The translations under genes were made by a program, and so were the position numbers. DNA of 58,880 nt. Source: CALAMD01 sp035301345. Its GTDB lineage: Bacteria; Bacillota; Bacilli; Bacillales; Amphibacillaceae. The stretch spans positions 1-58,880 of the forward strand of contig DATGUM010000012.1 in assembly GCA_035301345.1 (NCBI GenBank), read 5' to 3'. Under the pieces are notes generated by a model. The model made no database searches and had not been told where the DNA came from. It saw only the letters and a program-made list of their open reading frames with translations. Positions within the stretch are counted from its first letter, which is position 1. The number at the start of each line of letters is the position of its first letter. Below, one piece after another: positions 53,922 through 58,880 of this stretch.

Positions 53922-53947
53922 AAAACTCCCAATTCCAGGGAGTTTTC
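53922..53947 (+). terminator. Terminator after the quinone oxidoreductase
   Basis: AAAACTCCC/GGGAGTTTT with loop AATTCCA. Confidence 0.75.
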
Positions 53948-54001
53948 TTACACATTTATTTTATTCATCAAGCGTACCCAACTCTTTCTGCAAATATCAA
54001 T

Positions 54002-54193
54002 TTATTCACTTACAGTTTCTTTTCTATGTCTGTTTTTTATAACGTAGAAAACAAAAAGTGTTATGAGTATTACGAATGGCGTTGTACGATACTCGATTAA
54101 CCCAAAGTACGGCAATATTAATGATAAAAGTATCAATATCGTAGCTACTAAGCGAACGATAACGAGGTTCTTAGGATGTCTTCTATTGTCCAA
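54002..54193 (-). CDS. Small two-helix membrane protein
   Basis: 63 residues from TTG 54193 (AGGGGG upstream), beginning MDNRRHPKNLVIVRLVATIL, with two hydrophobic helices separated by GLIEYRTT and a basic C-terminus (KNRHRKE). An alternative ATG at 54217 adds 8 residues. Not recognised; coding is supported only by ribosome site and amphipathic layout. Confidence 0.5.
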   Translation of the reverse strand: MDNRRHPKNLVIVRLVATILILLSLILPYFGLIEYRTTPFVILITLFVFYVIKNRHRKETVSE

Positions 54194-54217
54194 ATTACTT
54201 CCCCCTATTCTCAGCAT

Positions 54218-54632
54218 ACCTCTAATAAAATAGCTCGTTTATTAAACGCTAAAAATCCTTAAACAGTAAATTTACTTAATCTTACTGTATCATACAGACT
54301 ATCATTCGTATATTGCCATTCCTTCGTCATTACTGATGCCTAGTTTCTTCATAGCGCCAACACGGTTTCGAGGTTTTTAATCTTTAATGAAATTTTTGTT
54401 CAAAAATTTAATAACAGCATACGGTAGCAGCGTCTCATTTTCAACAAATAAATGTAAACGCTTACTTTTATACTTGAATTTTAATTTTTTTGTTATAAAA
54501 TAAATTATTGAGGGCATTTGTAGACGGAAGTTTAGCTTTAGTTACCTATTATTTAAAGGGAAAATGTTTAACAAGATAACATTTTACTACAGTTCATTCA
54601 TTCTCTTATAAAATATGGTAAAGGTGATATTT
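54218..54632. other. Long AT-rich region upstream of comK
   Basis: No gene is apparent. The perfect inverted repeat AAAATGTT-N9-AACATTTT at 54561-54585 lies 48 bases before the comK ATG and may be a regulator site or leader hairpin. ComK targets in B. subtilis are paired AAAAN5TTTT boxes, which this does not match exactly. Confidence 0.4.
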
Positions 54633-55100
54633 ATGAAAACGGTTAAAACATCCTATGTAATCAATAAAAACACTATCGCACTCGTCCCAGCAAAAAAACT
54701 CGACTACTACACAACTGTCTATGAAACAGACAAAGAAAAACAAATTAAAAAAACACCTTTTGAAATCATTAAAGATAGTTGTATTCATTACTGGACAACA
54801 TATGAGGGAAGAAAAAAAGCTGTCTATCATCATACGAAATACAAACAAAAAACACCGATTCCTATCCATATGGAAAAAGAAATTTTCTTTTTTCCAACAC
54901 ACGCACCAGCAAGTATGAACTCACATTGGTTTAGTGTTAAACATATAGGAAACATGAAGATTAATGACAAAGACAAACGAGAGACTTTTGTGAGTTTCTC
55001 CAATGGCAAAACTTTAAAAATTGACGCGACACTTTACTCTCTCATGAGACAAATCGAACGTACAATGCACTGTTTGTTTTTAATGAAAGTAAATTATTAA
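54633..55100 (+). CDS. comK: Competence transcription factor ComK (short form)
   Basis: A 155-residue ComK: SYVINKNTIALVPAKKLDYY, then FEIIKDSCIHYWTTYEGRKKAVYHHT, IHMEKEIFFFPTHAPASMNSHWF and FVSFSNGKTLKIDATLYSLMRQIERT. The order matches B. subtilis ComK, including FPT...W and FSNGK, but it ends about 35 residues earlier than the 192-residue B. subtilis protein. ATG 54633 after AAAGGTGAT. ComK switches on DNA uptake genes; activity of the short form is uncertain. Confidence 0.85.
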   Translation: MKTVKTSYVINKNTIALVPAKKLDYYTTVYETDKEKQIKKTPFEIIKDSCIHYWTTYEGRKKAVYHHTKYKQKTPIPIHMEKEIFFFPTHAPASMNSHWFSVKHIGNMKINDKDKRETFVSFSNGKTLKIDATLYSLMRQIERTMHCLFLMKVNY

Positions 55101-55322
55101 ACGTCTTCCCTCACGATATATTACTTAGTATAGGTGACTACAATAAATAGCTAATGTCATGACAAATGATCGTACATATTTTTTTACTTTACATATAGTC
55201 TTAAAGATTCATTTCTTTAGGGCTATATGTATCTTTCATTTTAGTTAGTCATATGAAATAGTTTTCAATTAAGAAAATATCATTTATGATAGTGAGTAGT
55301 CATATTGAGAGGAGTTATAAAC

Positions 55323-55796
55323 ATGAGTACTCATGAACATGTTTATCCACATAGTACCGTCCCTATGAAACGAGGAGATATTTTATATTCCCCTGTTGGA
55401 CGTTCTACATATTTCGTCGGTCACACTGTTATTGTCGGCTCAGATTACCTCATTACTGAAAGTATTCCAGGTAAGCCATCAGGACACAAACTAACAGTCG
55501 AACAATTTTGGAACCGACATCATTCAGGTAATCGAATAACGTTACTGCGCTCGGATAAAGGTGCAGAAGAAGCTGCTGATTGGGCAACTAAGCATATAGA
55601 TGAAGTCAATCATTATCAAGTGTTTAATACGAATATACAAACAATTGATAAAAATTATTGTACGAAGTGGATCGTCCAAGCGTATTACTTCGGTGCAAAC
55701 GTTGAGTTATTTACAGGTCTTAACCGACTAATTACCCCGCAACATATTTTATGTGCGAAAACATTATCAAAAGAAGCACTTTTCATTAAAAAATAA
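55323..55796 (+). CDS. Permuted papain-like (YiiX/C92) hydrolase-type protein
   Basis: A 157-residue protein. The layout fits permuted NlpC/P60-like enzymes (YiiX/C92): an N-terminal His in FVGHTVIVG preceded by KRGDILYSPVGRS, and a later Cys in NYCTKWIVQAYYFGANVE. That His-before-Cys order is the circular permutation. No signal peptide. It could cleave amide or acyl bonds in a wall or lipid; this is inference. ATG 55323 follows GAGGAG. Confidence 0.65.
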   Translation: MSTHEHVYPHSTVPMKRGDILYSPVGRSTYFVGHTVIVGSDYLITESIPGKPSGHKLTVEQFWNRHHSGNRITLLRSDKGAEEAADWATKHIDEVNHYQVFNTNIQTIDKNYCTKWIVQAYYFGANVELFTGLNRLITPQHILCAKTLSKEALFIKK

Positions 55797-55942
55797 TTTT
55801 AATGGAAAGTGTTTTTCGTTTATTCATGCATTTTTTCGTCATATGATTATAAATTTTCAAAAAAATCGAACACTTTCTCTTGACCTTGTAACTATTGTAA
55901 GGTTTATCATTAAATCATAATAAAAAAAGGATGTGTCTATAT

Positions 55943-57226
55943 ATGTTTTTAAAGGGAAATATTGCTTATACCCCTTCTCCTGAAAAATTCGAAGTTATTG
56001 AAAGCGGTTACTTAGAAATAGTTGATGGTTTAGTTAAAGGTGTATATAAAGAAAAACCAGCGGGAGTAAATGATGCTGACGTAACAGATGTTGGCGATCA
56101 ACTCATTATTCCTGGATTCGTTGATTTACATTTACACGCACCACAATATGCAAATGTTGGTCTCGGTATGGATATGGAGTTAATGCCTTGGCTAAACACG
56201 TATACATTCCCAGAAGAAGCGAAGTATAAAGACGTTTCTTACGCAGACAAAGTATACAGCCAAGTCGTAAAATCTTTATGGAAAAACGGAACGACGCGTT
56301 CAGTTATTTTCGGTTCAATTCATAGAGAGTCTACAAACCGACTCATTGATATGATGATTGAAGCTGGATTAAGTGCTTACGTAGGTAAAGTAAATATCGA
56401 CCGTAATGCACCTGATTTCTACATGGAAACATTAGAAGAATCACTGAGCGAAACAGAGCAATTTTTAAAAGATAACGTAGGCAAGAGTGATCTCGTTAAG
56501 CCAATTGTTACGCCTAGATTCGTACCTACGTGTACAGAAGAATTAATGCGCGGCTCAGCTGAATTAGCGAAAAAATATGACGTACCTGTTCAATCACACT
56601 TATCTGAAAACTTAGATGAAATGGCTTTCGTTAAAGAGTTACACCCTGAGTTTGAATCATACGGTTACGTATATGATGAATTCGGCTTATTCGGCCAACA
56701 AGAAACATTAATGGCACACTCGATTCACTTAACAGAGAATGAGATTCAATTAATGAAAGAACGTGGTGTGTGGGCGGTTCATTGTGCACATTCAAACGCT
56801 AACCTCGGAAGTGGTATTATGCCAATTCGTCAATTATTAGATAATGGAAATAAAGTTGGTTTAGGAAGTGACGTCAGTGGTGGACATATGATGTTCATGC
56901 CTGCAAACATTACACTATCTATTCAACTGTCTCGTCTCGTTTGGCAAGAAACAAACCACGAACAAGACGCTCTTTCTACATCAGAAGCATTTTACTTAGC
57001 GACTAAAGGTGGCGGTAAATTCTTCGGTAAAGTAGGTAGTTTTGAAGAAGGATACGAAGCAGACGTACTCGTTATTAACGATGATAATTTAGGTGTTGAT
57101 GGGTTATCATTACAAGAACGTGTCCAACGCTTTATTTACGTCGGTGACGACCGAAATGTCGTGAGCCGTTACGTACGAGGCGAATTACTTGAAGAACCAA
57201 GCTTTGACAAACTCGTTAGTTCTTAA
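55943..57226 (+). CDS. guaD: Guanine deaminase
   Basis: A 427-residue amidohydrolase converting guanine to xanthine. Zinc ligands and motifs: PGFVDLHLHAPQYANVGLGM, WLNTYTFPEEAKY, VPVQSHLSENLDE, LMAHSIHLTENE, AVHCAHSNANLGSGIMPIRQ and GLGSDVSGGHM. The PQ(Y)-containing motif and SDVSGG are typical of guanine deaminases. ATG 55943 chosen (AAAAAGG about 12 bases upstream); an ATG at 55931 sits on the ribosome site. It complements Xpt at 30100, which uses the product xanthine. Confidence 0.92.
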   Translation: MFLKGNIAYTPSPEKFEVIESGYLEIVDGLVKGVYKEKPAGVNDADVTDVGDQLIIPGFVDLHLHAPQYANVGLGMDMELMPWLNTYTFPEEAKYKDVSYADKVYSQVVKSLWKNGTTRSVIFGSIHRESTNRLIDMMIEAGLSAYVGKVNIDRNAPDFYMETLEESLSETEQFLKDNVGKSDLVKPIVTPRFVPTCTEELMRGSAELAKKYDVPVQSHLSENLDEMAFVKELHPEFESYGYVYDEFGLFGQQETLMAHSIHLTENEIQLMKERGVWAVHCAHSNANLGSGIMPIRQLLDNGNKVGLGSDVSGGHMMFMPANITLSIQLSRLVWQETNHEQDALSTSEAFYLATKGGGKFFGKVGSFEEGYEADVLVINDDNLGVDGLSLQERVQRFIYVGDDRNVVSRYVRGELLEEPSFDKLVSS

Positions 57227-57277
57227 TCATTTATCATATAAACCAAAACAAATGGGGACTTCGCTCAAAGTCCTAAC

Positions 57278-57317
57278 AAAAAACTGTTCGTGTGAATATC
57301 GCACGAACAGTTTTTTA
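57278..57317 (+). terminator. Terminator of guaD
   Basis: AAAAAACTGTTCGTG paired with CACGAACAGTTTTTT around TGAATATCG. Confidence 0.9.
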
Positions 57318-57348
57318 TTGCTTTTAAACGAATCACGTGTCATCGATT

Positions 57349-58880
57349 GAGTCAAGTATTTGTGGGTATCTAATAAACATGTTCAAAATACCATCTTTTG
57401 TATAGTTTATTTTTATTAAATGACTCTTTAATCACCTCAGGTGATATATACTTCACTTTTTGCGGGTGATCGTTTCAGAACTATACTACGCTTGCCCACG
57501 AAGAATTGAAGTGCATTCTTCGCACCATCAACTTCTAGATCCTCCATTATCATGTCGGTTCTAGGGATTTTCGGATACGTGTAATGAAATAGGTTACCAC
57601 CTATCTGATTACCTTCCCGCAGGCGTCTTCGTATAGGTCTTTCACTTGAGCTGTTGAAAGCTTTTCCTGTTTCTTTTAGTCGTTTTTTCTCTGTCTACGT
57701 ATATTTCACCTGATCATTTAAATAAATACGTCAACGTGAGAATTATTAAACCTAAGTTTAATAATTAGTAACCTCTTAATCCCTTTAAGGCATAAACAAC
57801 AGGTTGCCGAACCGTTTGGTTCAGATATGAAATGTTATCACGCGTTGATTCAGTCACTTGTTTAGAAAGTTGTTCTATAAAGTGTTTAGGCGGCTTCTCT
57901 TGGGCGTTATCTAGATGACTGATCGTTAAATATCCCTGTAATGTTTGAATATCTTTTCCATCCATTAATGCAACCATAACGTTACTAAACTTAGTAATGC
58001 CTTCTTTACACCAGCTTCGGCCATTCTTAAGTCGTTTCGCAAAAACACTCATCGTTCCTTCGGCACTTCCCATCGGGCGAAAGCCCTCTGCATCAATTCC
58101 CTTCGCTTGTAATCTACCCCGATAATCTTCAAGTGCTTCTGGATACTGAGATAACTGTGAAATTAATGCTTCTAGCTGTTCTTCTTTATTTTCATGAGCT
58201 AATGTGCCAACGGCACTGTTTAACTCAATCATAAAACCATCTGCGTCATAATCAGATAATTTCTTACGTATGACGTGATACCTCGGATGTTCTCTAAATA
58301 TTTGTCACACATCACAAGCTATATGAAAACGATCAATGACAAATGTTGCATTATTTTGAAAGTATTCACGACAAGAAGTAATCCAATTCGCACCATCACC
58401 ATTGATCACTAAATGATGTTGGGTGATATTCAAATGCATTCATGAGATAATCCTCAAATTCTTCCCCAAATGGTCGCTTACCCGTATGAATAAAATGTTG
58501 TTTTCCTTTGAGCTTTACGCGCTTCCCATTTACTTCCCAGCCTTGATGAACAGCGGCTATTTTAAGTTCTCTTCCACTTCTCGGTTTTTCTTGGCTTTTT
58601 GTGTAGATCCCATCAACTTCTATAAATAAAACATCAGAATTTATTTCCTGCTTTTTTTTGGAATAACCTCTGTATTTAGTACTTGTTGTCGAATCCCTTC
58701 ATGACTGATCACAGGGTAACCTAGCAGTTTTTCCAAAGTATCAGAAGCCTGTCGATAGGATACACCTGAGACAGCTAGCTCAATTGCTAAATCCTGGACA
58801 ACTGGACTCATCATTTGCCCACCATTAAATGCAAGGTGTTGATCGAGAAGAGACACATACTTACCAGTTTCACGATCAAA
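57349..58880 (-). mobile_element. ISLre2-type insertion element, truncated by the window edge
   Basis: The element carries the broken transposase gene and a 3' non-coding portion (57349-57764) with hairpins such as TTAAACTTAGGTTTAA. The left end GAGTCAAGTATTTGTGGGTA resembles a solo segment at 40243. The right end lies outside the window. Exact terminal repeats cannot be defined. Confidence 0.6.
57765..58880 (-). pseudogene. ISLre2/UPF0236-family transposase, broken
   Basis: Pieces in different frames form one transposase. The N-terminal piece has MSLLDQHLAFNGGQMMSPVV, SYRQASDTLEKLLGYPVISH and VIPKK (58856-58641). After a frameshift in an A-run it gives SDVLFIEVDGIYTKSQE, VHQGWEVNGKRVKLKGKQHF. 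After a second frameshift it gives HLVINGDGANWITSCREYFQ, FVIDRFHIACDV, then TGA (58307-58305). The rest, QIFREHPRYHVIRKKLSD to GLRGY, is open. This matches the UPF0236 (ISLre2) family with DGD-like acidic residues. At least two frameshifts and one stop make it inactive. Confidence 0.85.

Noticed and set aside
58305..58307. Selenocysteine codon in the transposase
   Set aside because: The gene also has at least two frameshifts, so the TGA is ordinary decay.

Overview
The window looks like a chromosome segment of a low-GC, motile, probably endospore-lineage Bacillaceae. Support comes from ComK, the DesK/DesR cold-sensing pair, MotA/MotB, Hag flagellin, YutF, Xpt, YhgE and a YheC/YheD-type protein, all with AGGAGG-like ribosome sites. 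Very acidic lipoproteins and a mevalonate-pathway HMG-CoA synthase would fit a halophilic or alkaliphilic member, but this is inference.

Layout. 1-2758 (minus) is a peptide ABC transporter operon with a DUF1028 protein. 3262-6169 is the membrane-fluidity module des-desK-desR. 6172-8325 (minus) holds cheX and motAB. 8535-13281 (minus) holds a lipoprotein gene and sbcDC. 13468-18898 (plus) holds a small haem-type membrane protein, a multicopper oxidase, a conserved hypothetical, a dihydrouridine synthase and an SLH-anchored metallo-beta-lactamase. 18970-24200 is an accessory patch: two Rpn-type nuclease loci with duplicated tails, a toxin-antitoxin pair between 175-bp direct repeats, and a decayed LAGLIDADG homing endonuclease. 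24221-25782 (minus) is the flagellin gene, interrupted near its 3' end by two group I introns. 25932-30045 holds a frameshifted tandem YheC/YheD gene, a NERD nuclease gene and a strict 52-bp tandem repeat. 30100-41280 is mostly core metabolism and membrane genes (xpt, yhgE, yceI, fmdAB, RNase HI, mvaS, an MFS exporter, a tyrosine phosphatase). 41354-46573 is a complete selenocysteine locus. 46646-57226 is mixed housekeeping, ending in comK and guanine deaminase. The right edge is a broken ISLre2-type transposase.

How the genes work together. selA, selB, selC (tRNA-Sec) and selD supply all the dedicated selenocysteine machinery. SelD itself carries an in-frame UGA in its active-site loop. Immediately downstream are two further UGA-decoding genes with their own promoter: a HesB/IscA-like selenoprotein and, ahead of it, an unrecognised 49-residue membrane protein with two in-frame UGAs, each followed by a hairpin. 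I consider this tiny dual-selenocysteine protein the most interesting candidate for something undescribed.

The second standout is hag. Intron 1 separates ...RDTD from MAKEMMEF..., and intron 2 separates ...QAMLA from QANQVPQGVLQLLR. The first 45 nt of intron 2 encode almost the same C-terminus (ending S instead of R, then stop) with diverged synonymous codons. A 271-residue flagellin is therefore predicted whether or not intron 2 is spliced.
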